Source: Dactylosporangium aurantiacum (lineage in GTDB: Bacteria > Actinomycetota > Actinomycetes > Mycobacteriales > Micromonosporaceae). Taken from it: 64,000 bases of DNA. Below, piece by piece: positions 35,403 to 42,980 of this stretch. Numbering within the stretch: position 1 is the stretch's first letter; each line of letters begins with the position of its first letter. Below the pieces are notes generated by a model, which saw only the letters and a list, made by a program, of their open reading frames with translations, ran no database searches and was not told the origin of the DNA. The stretch spans positions 62,001-126,000 of the forward strand of contig NZ_JNYJ01000047.1 in assembly GCF_000716715.1 (NCBI RefSeq), written 5' to 3'. The position numbers and the translations under genes are program-made.

Positions 35403-37052
35403 CTACCGGGCCCGCAGGCCGCTCACCGGCGTCCGCTGGTACGGGATGAGCCCCTCCACCCGGTCCCGGGTCAGCTGCAGCACCTGGTCGGCGTCGACGG
35501 CCGCGGCCACCAGCATGGCGATCGGCGTGGGGTCGGTGCCGGCGACGAGGACGACGGGGATCGTGCCGGCGTCGATCATCGCGGTGATCGCGGCCGTCTC
35601 GTGCGGGTGCGGCGGCGTCTCGGCCGTGACGGCGAGCACGGTGTGCGCCGGCAGGTGCTGGCGCAGCCCGGCCACGAGCGGGAAGCCCAGGCCGCTGCCG
35701 CCGGACGGATCGGGGTCGGCGTAGACGACGGCGAGCTCGTGCCGGGTGGCGAGGGCGGCCAGGGCGGCGGTGACGTCGCCGAGGTAGGCGCGGACCTGCC
35801 GCCCGTCGAGGGACACCACCGTGGTGGCGGACTGCGCGGCGACGACGGTGGGGGCGGGGAAGGCGACCGCGGCGCCGATCCAGGTGCGGCGCGCCCGCAG
35901 GCTGCTCCCGCCGACGATCGCCGTGCCGGCCAGCAGCATCAGCCCGATGGTGTACGAGCCGCCGACGCCACCGATGGTGAGCAGCAGCGGGGGGAACAGC
36001 GCGACGGCGCTGCCCACGGCGCCGAGCACCCCGGCGATGGTCCCGCTCTGCGCGGGCGGCGCGGTGCGGCCGATGAGGGCGAGCACGCTGCCGAACGCGG
36101 TGCCGAGCGCGGGCGCGACGACGGCCAGGGCGGGCAGCCCGACCCAGCCCGGCGGGTCGAAGGCGAGGACCAGCAGCGATCCGGCGAGGGCGCTGAAGCA
36201 GGTGCCGAGCACGGTGGTGGGGGTCCGGTGCCGGCAGAGCCAGCCGCCGAACGGGCCGGCCGCCGCGCCGACGAACATTCCGGCGGCCGCGAGCACCATC
36301 GCCGAGGTCCGGTCGATGCCGTACGTGCGGTGCAGGTACCCGGGCAGGTACAGGTCGAGGGTGACGATGCCGCCGCCGGACACCCCGTACCAGACGGCGA
36401 GGTAGCGTGTCGCGGGCCGGTGCAGCAGGGTCGCCGCCGCGGACCACGTCGTGCCCTGATGCGGCTGCGGGTAGGGGCCGTCGCGCAGGAGCGCCGCCGC
36501 CAGGGCGCCGAAGCCGAGCAGCGCGCCGGCCAGGATCAGCAGGCCGTGCGCCCGGTCGACGTGCAGCAACGCCCGGGAGACGACGCCGGAGGCCGCGGCC
36601 GTGCCCATGCCGGCGGCGAAGACGCTCAGCGCCATGCCGCGGCGCCCGGCCGGGAAGGCCCGCACGACCGCGGCCGTGCCGGCGGGCAGGGCCGCACCGG
36701 CGATCCCGATCGCGCAGGCCACGACGAGCAGCCCCGACAGCCCGTCGACCGCCGCGAGGGCCAGCACGGCGAGGGCCGTGGCGACGCTGACGGCGGGCAG
36801 CACGACCCGGGCGCCGTAGCGGTCGGTGAGCACGCCGGCGGGGACGCGCACGACGACCCCGACCACCAGCGGGGCGAGGCCGAGCACGGCCCACGTGCTG
36901 GGCGTCAGGCCGTGGCGGTACGCCAGCTGCGGGCCGATCGGCCCGACCAGCATCCACGTCCAGTAGTGCAGCATGTATCCGACGACCGCGACGGCCAGTG
37001 TCGTGGCCGCCCTCGATCTGGACGCCGCCGGCGCCGCGCTTCGCATCAACAT
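35403..37052 (-). CDS. MFS transporter of the nitrate/nitrite (NarK-like) type with extra C-terminal domain
   Basis: A 549-residue permease with twelve predicted helices. The first loop VVVRVPAGVLTDRYGARVVLP is the MFS motif A, and HYWTWMLVGPIGPQLAYRHG resembles NarK helix 1. Helices run to about residue 415. The remaining ~130 residues are a soluble domain with alternating strands and helices (RQVRAYLGDVTAALAALATR, AVVYADPDPSGGSG, IPVVLVAGTDPTPI) that resembles a small Rossmann-like sensor; canonical NarK lacks it. Start: ATG 37052 or 37046; upstream sites are weak. Nitrate specificity is a guess from similarity of the first helices. Confidence 0.75.
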   Translation of the reverse strand: MLMRSAAPAASRSRAATTLAVAVVGYMLHYWTWMLVGPIGPQLAYRHGLTPSTWAVLGLAPLVVGVVVRVPAGVLTDRYGARVVLPAVSVATALAVLALAAVDGLSGLLVVACAIGIAGAALPAGTAAVVRAFPAGRRGMALSVFAAGMGTAAASGVVSRALLHVDRAHGLLILAGALLGFGALAAALLRDGPYPQPHQGTTWSAAATLLHRPATRYLAVWYGVSGGGIVTLDLYLPGYLHRTYGIDRTSAMVLAAAGMFVGAAAGPFGGWLCRHRTPTTVLGTCFSALAGSLLVLAFDPPGWVGLPALAVVAPALGTAFGSVLALIGRTAPPAQSGTIAGVLGAVGSAVALFPPLLLTIGGVGGSYTIGLMLLAGTAIVGGSSLRARRTWIGAAVAFPAPTVVAAQSATTVVSLDGRQVRAYLGDVTAALAALATRHELAVVYADPDPSGGSGLGFPLVAGLRQHLPAHTVLAVTAETPPHPHETAAITAMIDAGTIPVVLVAGTDPTPIAMLVAAAVDADQVLQLTRDRVEGLIPYQRTPVSGLRAR

Positions 37053-37077
37053 CCGCCAAGGACCCCCACGCCGTCGT

Positions 37078-37260
37078 TCACGCTGCTGCACCTGAACAGG
37101 TCAACGAGGGGGCAGCCGGGAGAGTTACGCCCGTCTCCGTCGTGCGCGAGCCGCTGCCGCCGTCGCAGTCGAGGACCGCGCCGCTGTCGCCGGACGCGGC
37201 CAGGGAGGCCAGGAACCAGATCACCTCGCCCGGTTCGCGCGGGCGGCGGCGACCCTCGAT
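37078..37260 (-). pseudogene. C-terminal fragment of a short-chain dehydrogenase
   Basis: On the minus strand the frame reads REPGEVIWFLASLAASGDSG then AVLDCDGGS. This is the SDR C-terminal signature (EVANxVxFLASxxASxxTGxxLxVDGG). The Rossmann fold and catalytic YxxxK are absent, there is no start, and the fragment abuts the HAD gene's stop. It is a remnant left by deletion or rearrangement. Confidence 0.65.
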
Positions 37261-37267
37261 CTGACCG

Positions 37268-37789
37268 TCAGCACGCCATGTCCGACATGGACGGCAGGCT
37301 CTCCAGGATCGCCGCCTCGGCGGCGGGCCAGGTCTCGGTGTGCCGTACCCAGTCCGGCGCCGGCGCCGGCTGCGGGCCGAACAGGTACCGGTACGGCACG
37401 ACGCCGCGCAGGGCCTGGTGCACGTCGAGCTTGTCGTCGACGAAGTGGGTGATGCCGAGCTCGGCGCAGTGCAGGGCCTTCTCGGGGCGCTTGAGGCAGA
37501 AGCGCAGGTGCTCGGGCGGGATCCCGGTTCGGGCAGAGAAATCGTGGTGCGTGAGCCACTGGCGAGTGTGCCGCTGGACCCGCTCGCCGCACTTGGAGAC
37601 CAGCCACACCTGCTCGAAGCGCGGCACGAGCCGGGCGAGCGCCTCGAACGCCCCGGGCACGGCCGGTGTGGCCAGCATCCGGGCGGTGTCGCCGCTGAAG
37701 AACTGCGTGTCGGCGCCGCCGGCGGCGCCGCCGCCGATGATGACCCGGCCGATGTCGACGCCGAGGCGGAACTGCTGCTGTGTGCTCAT
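37268..37789 (-). CDS. HAD-like hydrolase/nucleotidase-type protein
   Basis: A 173-residue protein with HAD-like features: FRLGVDIGRVIIGGG near the start resembles the DxDxT/V loop but reads DIGRV, so the second catalytic Asp is absent; VWLVSKCGERVQ corresponds to motif II; KRPEKALHCAELGITHFVDDKL gives motif III Lys and the motif IV acidic pair. Actinomycete relatives are annotated as hypothetical. Loss of the second Asp suggests a non-classical or inactive member. It is divergently transcribed from the LysR gene with a LysR box over its promoter region, so LysR control is likely. Confidence 0.7.
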   Translation of the reverse strand: MSTQQQFRLGVDIGRVIIGGGAAGGADTQFFSGDTARMLATPAVPGAFEALARLVPRFEQVWLVSKCGERVQRHTRQWLTHHDFSARTGIPPEHLRFCLKRPEKALHCAELGITHFVDDKLDVHQALRGVVPYRYLFGPQPAPAPDWVRHTETWPAAEAAILESLPSMSDMAC

Positions 37790-37813
37790 GCGTCCAGCCT
37801 GGCGACCGGTTAG

Positions 37814-37828
37814 ATAGAACAGAACTAT
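37814..37828. promoter_or_regulatory. LysR-type operator box 1
   Basis: ATAG-N7-CTAT, a 15-bp palindrome of the T-N11-A class bound by LysR regulators. It lies between the divergent HAD and LysR genes, over the likely HAD promoter. Confidence 0.7.
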
Positions 37829-37844
37829 TCTTGTCGGCCCAGCT

Positions 37845-37859
37845 ATAGTTCGTACCTAT
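37845..37859. promoter_or_regulatory. LysR-type operator box 2 and -10 element of lysR
   Basis: A second ATAG-N7-CTAT palindrome, centre 31 bp (three helical turns) from box 1. It overlaps a -10 TATAGT at 37844-37849 and reaches the ATG of the LysR gene at 37858, so binding should repress lysR. Confidence 0.7.
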
Positions 37860-38730
37860 GGACCGCCGGGGTGTGTCGCCGGAGGCGCTCGCCGCCTTCG
37901 TGGTGTTCGCCGACCACCTGAACTTCACCCGGGCCGCCGCGCAGCTGCGCATCTCCCAACCGGCGCTGCACGTGAAGATCGGCAAGCTCGCGCAGGCATT
38001 GGGGCGGCCGCTGTACCACCGCACCGGCCGCCGCCTCGTGCTGACCGCCGACGGCGAGGCGGTGGCCCGCTTCGCCCGCGCGCACGACGAGCGGCTCGCG
38101 CAGTTCCTGACCGAGTTCGCCGGCGCCGTGCCGCAGCGGCCGGTGGTGCTCGCCGCCGGGCAGGGCGCCTACCTGTACCTGCTCGGCGACACCATCCGCG
38201 CGGTGCTCACCGACGAGCCGACCCGGCTGCGGCTGGTCAACTGCGACCACCGGCAGATGCTGGCCGCGGTGCGCACCGGGCAGGCGCACCTCGGGGTGAG
38301 CGTGCTCGACGTGCTGCCCGAGGACCTGACCGCCGTGGCCGTCGCGACGTTCCCGCAGATGCTGTTCGTGCCCGAAGGACACCGGCTGGACCGGCCCGGG
38401 CCGGTGGCGCTGCCCGAGCTGCGGGGCACGCGGCTGGTCGTGCCGCCGCAGCACCGGCCGCACCGGGTGCTGCTGGAGCAGGCGCTGCGGGCGGAGGGCG
38501 TGGACTGGACCGTCGCCGTGGAGGCCGAGGGCTGGCCGCTGATCGCGCAGTTCGTCGCGCTCGGCGTGGGCCTCGCCGTGGTCAACGGCTGCGTGCCGGC
38601 GCCGGCCGGGGTGCGCGCCCGCCCGGTCGCCGGCCTGCCACCGGTCACCTACCACCTGGTCCACCAGCCGTCGGCCCTCGCGGATCCGAGGGTCGCGGGC
38701 CTGGTGGAGCGCATCCTGGCGCGCGACTGA
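37858..38730 (+). CDS. LysR-family transcriptional regulator
   Basis: A 290-residue LysR regulator: N-terminal winged helix (LAAFVVFADHLNFTRAAAQL; ISQPALHVKIGKLAQALG) and a periplasmic-binding-like effector domain (~90-290). Length and layout are typical. TATAGT 8 nt before ATG 37858 and no Shine-Dalgarno indicate a leaderless mRNA. The two ATAG-N7-CTAT boxes in front suggest autorepression and control of the divergent HAD gene. The effector is unknown. Confidence 0.95.
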   Translation: MDRRGVSPEALAAFVVFADHLNFTRAAAQLRISQPALHVKIGKLAQALGRPLYHRTGRRLVLTADGEAVARFARAHDERLAQFLTEFAGAVPQRPVVLAAGQGAYLYLLGDTIRAVLTDEPTRLRLVNCDHRQMLAAVRTGQAHLGVSVLDVLPEDLTAVAVATFPQMLFVPEGHRLDRPGPVALPELRGTRLVVPPQHRPHRVLLEQALRAEGVDWTVAVEAEGWPLIAQFVALGVGLAVVNGCVPAPAGVRARPVAGLPPVTYHLVHQPSALADPRVAGLVERILARD

Positions 38731-38801
38731 CCGGATCGCCGCGAAAATTTCAGCACCCCGCGCCCGCCGGCGCACTGCAACAAACCTGCACACGGTTTGC
38801 C

Positions 38802-38831
38802 TTGTCTTCGGGGAAAGCGCTTTCCTAGAAT
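38802..38831 (+). promoter_or_regulatory. Pectate lyase promoter
   Basis: TTGTCT (38802-38807), an 18-nt spacer and TAGAAT (38826-38831) form a good SigA-type promoter. The transcript would have a leader of about 110 nt before the gene. The spacer is filled by the operator at 38812-38825. Confidence 0.7.
38812..38825. promoter_or_regulatory. LacI-family operator
   Basis: GGAAAGCGCTTTCC, a perfect 14-bp palindrome with the central CG of LacI-family operators, lying exactly between -35 and -10. Binding would block polymerase, giving substrate induction of the lyase. The cognate repressor is not in the window. Confidence 0.75.
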
Positions 38832-38947
38832 CGGGTCCCGTCGATGCAGATCAGCGCCGCTCCCCCGCCTGGGAAACGCCTCCTGACTGCGCTGTACGGC
38901 GCGAGGACGCGTCGCCGCCGTACCATTCGCCCCACCGGAGGACTTCT

Positions 38948-40543
38948 ATGAGTCACACCGTCCGAAACCGCCGACGACTCGCGCTGCGGACCTCGGTGGC
39001 CGCGCTGGCCACCACGGTCGTCGGCGCCGGCATCGGGATCGCCCTGTCCACCACCGAAGCGTCCGCGGCCACCGGTGGCGTGACCGGCTACGCCACCCAG
39101 AACGGCGGCACGACCGGCGGTGCCGGCGGCCAGACGGTCCGGGCCACCAGCGGCACCGCCATCCACGCCGCGCTGTGCAACCGGGCCAGCAGCAGCACCC
39201 CGATCATCATCCAGGTCGAGGGCACCATCAACCACGGCAACACGACGAAGGTGTCCGGCTCCAGCTGCAACACCGCCGCCGACAAGATCGAGCTCAAGGA
39301 GATCAGCAACGTCACCATCATCGGTGTCGGCGGTGGCGCGGTCTTCGACCAGCTCGGCATCCACATCCGCGACTCGAGCAACATCATCATCCAGAACGTG
39401 ACGGTCAAGAACGTCAAGAAGTCGGGCTCCCCCACCTCCAACGGCGGCGACGCCATCGGCATGGAGAGCACCGTGCGCAACGTCTGGGTGGACCACGTGT
39501 CGCTCGAGGCGTCCGGCGGCGAGTCCGAGGGCTACGACGGCCTGTTCGACCTCAAGGACGACGTGCAGTACGTGACGCTGTCCTACAGCACGCTGAAGAA
39601 CTCCGGCCGCGGCGGCCTGATCGGCTCCAGCGAGACCGACCGGGGCAACAGCTACATCACGTTCCACCACAACTCGTACTCGAACATCGACTCCCGCACG
39701 CCCCTGCTGCGCGGCGGCATCGCGCACATCTACAACAACTCCTACGTCAGCCTCAACGAGTCCGGCATCAACTCCCGGGCCGGCGCGCGGGCGAGGATCG
39801 ACAACAACTACTTCAAGAACTCCAAGGACGTCATCGGCACGTTCTACACCAGCGAGGCCGGCTACTGGCAGGTCAACGGCAACATCTTCGACAACGTGAC
39901 CTGGTCGCCGAAGGGCACCGACACCAACCCGGCGGGCCCGAACCCGACCTCCAACACCAGCGTCAGCATCCCGTACAGCTTCGCCCTCGACCCGGCCAGC
40001 TGCGTGCCGGACGTGGTGAGCCGCACCGCCGGCGCCAACAAGGGCCTGCAGGTCTCCGACGGCAGCTGCACGCCGACCACGCCGACCGGCAACCCGACCT
40101 CGCCGACCCCCACCTCGCCGCGGCCGTCGTCGCCCGGCCCGTCCTCGCCCGCGCCGTCCTCGCCCGGCCCGACGCAGGGCGGGACCAACCTGAGCCTCGG
40201 CGCCGGCTCCGACGGCTCCAGCAAGGCCGACGGCACCAGCTACGGCAACGTCCGTGACGGCAGCATGAGCACGTACTGGTCGCCGTCCGGCACCACCGGC
40301 TCCATCTCCATCAAGTGGGGCTCCGCCACCGCCATCTCCCGGGTCAACATCCGCGAGGCGTCCGGCGCCACCGGGTACATCCGCAACTGGCGCCTCCTCA
40401 ACGGCGACACCGGCGCGGTCCTGGCCTCCGGCACCGGTGCGGGCACCATCAGCTTCACCCGCACCTCACTGAAGAAGGTCACCTTCGAGATCACCAGCGC
40501 GACCGGCACCCCGCGGGTCGCGGAGTTCGAGACGTACGCCTGA
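38948..40543 (+). CDS. Secreted pectate lyase (PL1) with C-terminal carbohydrate-binding domain
   Basis: A 531-residue exported enzyme that cleaves pectate by beta-elimination. A long signal peptide (to about residue 41, ending ASAA) precedes a right-handed parallel beta-helix of family PL1: WVDHVSLEA, YDGLFDLKDDVQYVTLSYS with the Ca-binding Asp residues, and the catalytic-arginine motif SRTPLLRGGIAHIYNNSY. After ~380 comes a Pro/Ser/Thr linker (PTSPRPSSPGPSSP) and a ~115-residue F5/8-type, discoidin-like domain (NVRDGSMSTYWSPSG) likely to bind polysaccharide. GGAGGA fixes ATG 38948. Regulated by a LacI-type operator. Confidence 0.95.
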   Translation: MSHTVRNRRRLALRTSVAALATTVVGAGIGIALSTTEASAATGGVTGYATQNGGTTGGAGGQTVRATSGTAIHAALCNRASSSTPIIIQVEGTINHGNTTKVSGSSCNTAADKIELKEISNVTIIGVGGGAVFDQLGIHIRDSSNIIIQNVTVKNVKKSGSPTSNGGDAIGMESTVRNVWVDHVSLEASGGESEGYDGLFDLKDDVQYVTLSYSTLKNSGRGGLIGSSETDRGNSYITFHHNSYSNIDSRTPLLRGGIAHIYNNSYVSLNESGINSRAGARARIDNNYFKNSKDVIGTFYTSEAGYWQVNGNIFDNVTWSPKGTDTNPAGPNPTSNTSVSIPYSFALDPASCVPDVVSRTAGANKGLQVSDGSCTPTTPTGNPTSPTPTSPRPSSPGPSSPAPSSPGPTQGGTNLSLGAGSDGSSKADGTSYGNVRDGSMSTYWSPSGTTGSISIKWGSATAISRVNIREASGATGYIRNWRLLNGDTGAVLASGTGAGTISFTRTSLKKVTFEITSATGTPRVAEFETYA

Positions 40544-40560
40544 CCGCCGCGTCACCTCGG

Positions 40561-40586
40561 GCGGGGGCCGGATCACCGGTCCCCGC
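40561..40586 (+). terminator. Terminator of the pectate lyase gene
   Basis: An 11-bp stem (GCGGGGGCCGG / CCGGTCCCCGC, one G-T pair) with ATCA loop, 18 nt after the stop. Confidence 0.7.
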
Positions 40587-40590
40587 TCCG

Positions 40591-40634
40591 GCGTCGCCGG
40601 CGCTACGATCGGGCGTCGCCGGCGCTACGATCGG
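40591..40634 (+). repeat. 22-bp tandem duplication containing a -10 element
   Basis: Two exact copies of a 22-bp unit (40591-40612, 40613-40634) plus six bases of a third. Each contains TACGAT (40604-40609 and 40626-40631), so the -10 of the next gene is doubled; the nearer one ends 9 nt before ATG 40641. Confidence 0.8.
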
Positions 40635-40640
40635 GCGTCG

Positions 40641-40997
40641 ATGGACGATGAACGTGGCGACGAGCCCGTGGACCTCGACCCGGACGTCCTGGCGGGGCTG
40701 GTGCTCAGCGCCGACCTGGTGCCGCGGCCGGTCAGCCGGGCCTGGGCCAACACGCGCGCGCTGCTGCGCATCGGGCTCGCCGTGCTCATGGAGGAGGGCG
40801 ATCCACCCGTGCCGAAGGGCTTCCTGGTCGTCACCCGCATGGACAACGGCGCCGCGGTCCGGCTGACCCGCTCCGACCACGAGGACGGTGCGCTGCTCGC
40901 CTACGTCCGGCAGCAGCTCGCCGAGCTGACCGTCGGGGAGTTCCTGGACCGTTGGGGCGTCGACCCCGCAGACCTGCGGGCGCCCGCCGCGGGGTAA
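40641..40997 (+). CDS. Conserved hypothetical protein
   Basis: A 118-residue acidic soluble protein. It has no motif I recognise; a central strand pair (GFLVVTRMDNGAAVRLTR) sits between helices (AWANTRALLRIGLAVLMEEG and LAYVRQQLAELTVGEFLDRW). No Shine-Dalgarno is present, and the duplicated TACGAT element upstream predicts a leaderless mRNA. The gene lies between the pectate lyase and an MTHFR-like gene but has its own promoter. Confidence 0.65.
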   Translation: MDDERGDEPVDLDPDVLAGLVLSADLVPRPVSRAWANTRALLRIGLAVLMEEGDPPVPKGFLVVTRMDNGAAVRLTRSDHEDGALLAYVRQQLAELTVGEFLDRWGVDPADLRAPAAG

Positions 40998-41037
40998 CGG
41001 CGGACACATCCTCGATCCAGGGTCGAGGCGCCGGCCA

Positions 41038-41043
41038 TAGGGT
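41038..41043 (+). promoter_or_regulatory. -10 element, leaderless start
   Basis: TAGGGT, 6 nt before ATG 41050. Confidence 0.5.
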
Positions 41044-41049
41044 GGTCGC

Positions 41050-42000
41050 ATGGACGAGGGGGACGAGAGGCCGGGGCTGCAGCGGATGCTGGCCGAGGCG
41101 CGGCCGGGCGTGCTGCTGTTCAGCATCACCCCGCCGCGGCGCAACGCGACACCCGAGCGGATCAAGGAGATCGCCGCGGTCACGCTGGAGCGCCTGGCGC
41201 CGCTCGACGTCGACGGGCTCATCCTGTACGACATCGACGACGAGTCCGACCGCAACCCCGAGGAGCGGCCGTTTCCGTACCTGCCGACGCTCGACCCGGC
41301 CTGGTACCACGCGGAGCACCTCGGCGGCTGGGACCGGCCGGCGGTGATCTACCGCTGCGTCGGCAAGTACCACGAGGACGAGCTGGCCGAATGGCTGCGC
41401 ACCGCGGACACGCGACGGGTGCTCGGGGTGTTCGTCGGCGCGTCGTCGGGCGACAAGTCGGTGCGCACCGACATGCGCCGCGCCCACGCGGTGCGCCAGG
41501 AGGTCCGCCCCGACCTGCCGCTGGGCGCCGTCGTCATCGGCGAGCGGCACCGCCGCGGCGGCGAGGAGCACCTGCGCATGCTGGCCAAGCAGGAGCGCGG
41601 CTGCACGTTCTTCGTCTCCCAGGTGGTGTACGACGTCAACGAGGCGAAGAACCTCGTCTCCGACTACCTGTACGAGTGCCGCGACCGCGGGGTGACGCCG
41701 CGGACGGTGGTGTTCACGCTGTCGCTGTGCGGCTCGCTCAAGACCCTGGAGTTCGTCCGCTGGCTCGGCGTCGACGTGCCCCGGTGGCTGCAGAACTCGA
41801 TCCGGTACGCCGACGACCCGCTCGCCGAGTCCTACCGGCAGGCCCTCGCCATCGCCCGGGACCTGGCGGACTTCTGCGAGGAGCTGGGCATGCCGTACGG
41901 CTTCAACGTGGAGAGCGTCTCCATCCGCCGGGCCGAGATCGAGGCGACCACCGAGCTGGCCGCCGACGTCGCCGCCCTGCTGCGCGAGCGCGGCCGGTGA
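41050..42000 (+). CDS. Methylenetetrahydrofolate reductase-like protein
   Basis: A 316-residue TIM-barrel protein of the MetF-like class, possibly NAD(P)H-dependent reduction of methylene-THF. Seen: VLLFSITPPRRNATPERIKE near the N-terminus (the position of the MetF catalytic Glu region, here with TPP instead of EFFPP), GLILYDIDDES, and a late FFVSQVVYDVNEAKNLVSDY strand-helix. It differs enough from E. coli MetF that a non-canonical folate or other C1 role is possible; shortened MetF-like enzymes are known in mycobacteria. Leaderless promoter TAGGGT upstream. It is coupled by GTGA to a phosphotransferase. Confidence 0.7.
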   Translation: MDEGDERPGLQRMLAEARPGVLLFSITPPRRNATPERIKEIAAVTLERLAPLDVDGLILYDIDDESDRNPEERPFPYLPTLDPAWYHAEHLGGWDRPAVIYRCVGKYHEDELAEWLRTADTRRVLGVFVGASSGDKSVRTDMRRAHAVRQEVRPDLPLGAVVIGERHRRGGEEHLRMLAKQERGCTFFVSQVVYDVNEAKNLVSDYLYECRDRGVTPRTVVFTLSLCGSLKTLEFVRWLGVDVPRWLQNSIRYADDPLAESYRQALAIARDLADFCEELGMPYGFNVESVSIRRAEIEATTELAADVAALLRERGR

Positions 42001-42773
42001 CCGGAGAGCTGCGGCTCGACGGCGGCTTCGACCGCGGCGCGGTCCGCGTCGGCGACACCGTCCGGCGGGTGGCGGGGCCGTGGACGCCGGCCGTACACGC
42101 GCTGCTGCGGCACCTGGAGGCGGCCGGCTTCGACGCCGCGCCCCGCGCGCTGGGCCTCGACGAGCAGGGCCGGGAGGTGCTGTCGTTCCTGCCCGGCACG
42201 GTCGTCGGTGCGGCCCGGCCGTGGCCCGCGTGGGTGCACGGCGACGACGCGCTGCGCCAGGTCGCCGACTGGCTGCGCGCCTACCACGCCGCCGTCGCGT
42301 CCTTCGTGCCGCCGGCGGACGCCCGCTGGCGCGGCGGCGAGCCCTGGCGGCCGGGCCTCGTCATCGGGCACAACGACGCGGCGCCGTACAACGCGGCCTG
42401 GGCGGACGGGCGCCTCACCGGCTTCTTCGACTGGGACCTCGCCGGGCCGGTGACCCGCGCGGCGGACCTGGCGTTCACCGCGTTCGCGTGGGTGCCGCTG
42501 CACGCGCGGCACGTGGTGGCGGCCGAGGGGTTCACGGCGTTCGCCGAGCGCCCCCGGCGGCTGCGGCGCTTCCTCGACGTGTACGGCTGGTCCGGCCCCA
42601 CCGGCGCCTTCGTCGACCTGGTGCGGGACCGGGTGACCGCCGAGGCGGGCCGGGTCCGGCGGGCCGCGGCGGCCGGTGACGCCACGTTCGCGCGGATGGT
42701 CGAGCACGGCGTCGACGCGAGGCTGCTCACCGCCGCGGCGGAGCTCGCCGACTTCTTCGACACCACCTCATAG
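41997..42773 (+). CDS. Aminoglycoside phosphotransferase-fold (APH) kinase
   Basis: A 258-residue APH/choline-kinase-fold protein. The catalytic loop VIGHNDAAPYNAAW supplies the Asp and Asn, and GFFDWDLAGPVTRAADLA the metal-binding Asp (DFG equivalent). The N-lobe is short. GTG 41997 overlaps the preceding stop (GTGA), so it is co-translated with the MTHFR-like protein. Most such chromosomal genes act on unknown small molecules and not on antibiotics; resistance cannot be claimed. Confidence 0.85.
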   Translation: MTGELRLDGGFDRGAVRVGDTVRRVAGPWTPAVHALLRHLEAAGFDAAPRALGLDEQGREVLSFLPGTVVGAARPWPAWVHGDDALRQVADWLRAYHAAVASFVPPADARWRGGEPWRPGLVIGHNDAAPYNAAWADGRLTGFFDWDLAGPVTRAADLAFTAFAWVPLHARHVVAAEGFTAFAERPRRLRRFLDVYGWSGPTGAFVDLVRDRVTAEAGRVRRAAAAGDATFARMVEHGVDARLLTAAAELADFFDTTS

Positions 42774-42980
42774 CACCGACGACGGTTTCGTCGCGCTCGA
42801 CCGGGAGGAGGTCGTCGACGGTCGGCCCCGCTGCTGCACTGCTCATGACCGCCGCGAGCCGCGGCGCGGTGTGGCTCATCGCCGCCGAGCTGATCTCCGA
42901 CCAGGCCGCCCGCCTGCGCCGCCCTGGCGTGCCGACCTGCGGGCGGTGACAGCGACGGGCGGCCGGTTCGGCGGCCGGGT

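Noticed and set aside
32833..38751. GCGAAAATTTC shared at 32833-32843 and 38741-38751, each just after a stop codon
   Set aside because: Two 11-bp copies with no common downstream arrangement; probably chance.
41997..42773. Aminoglycoside resistance gene
   Set aside because: Only the APH fold is visible; it is coupled to a metabolic gene and has no resistance-specific motif.
42845..42949. 34-codon frame (MTAASRGAVWLIAAEL...)
   Set aside because: Protein-like composition, but no ribosome-binding site and no context; too short to support.
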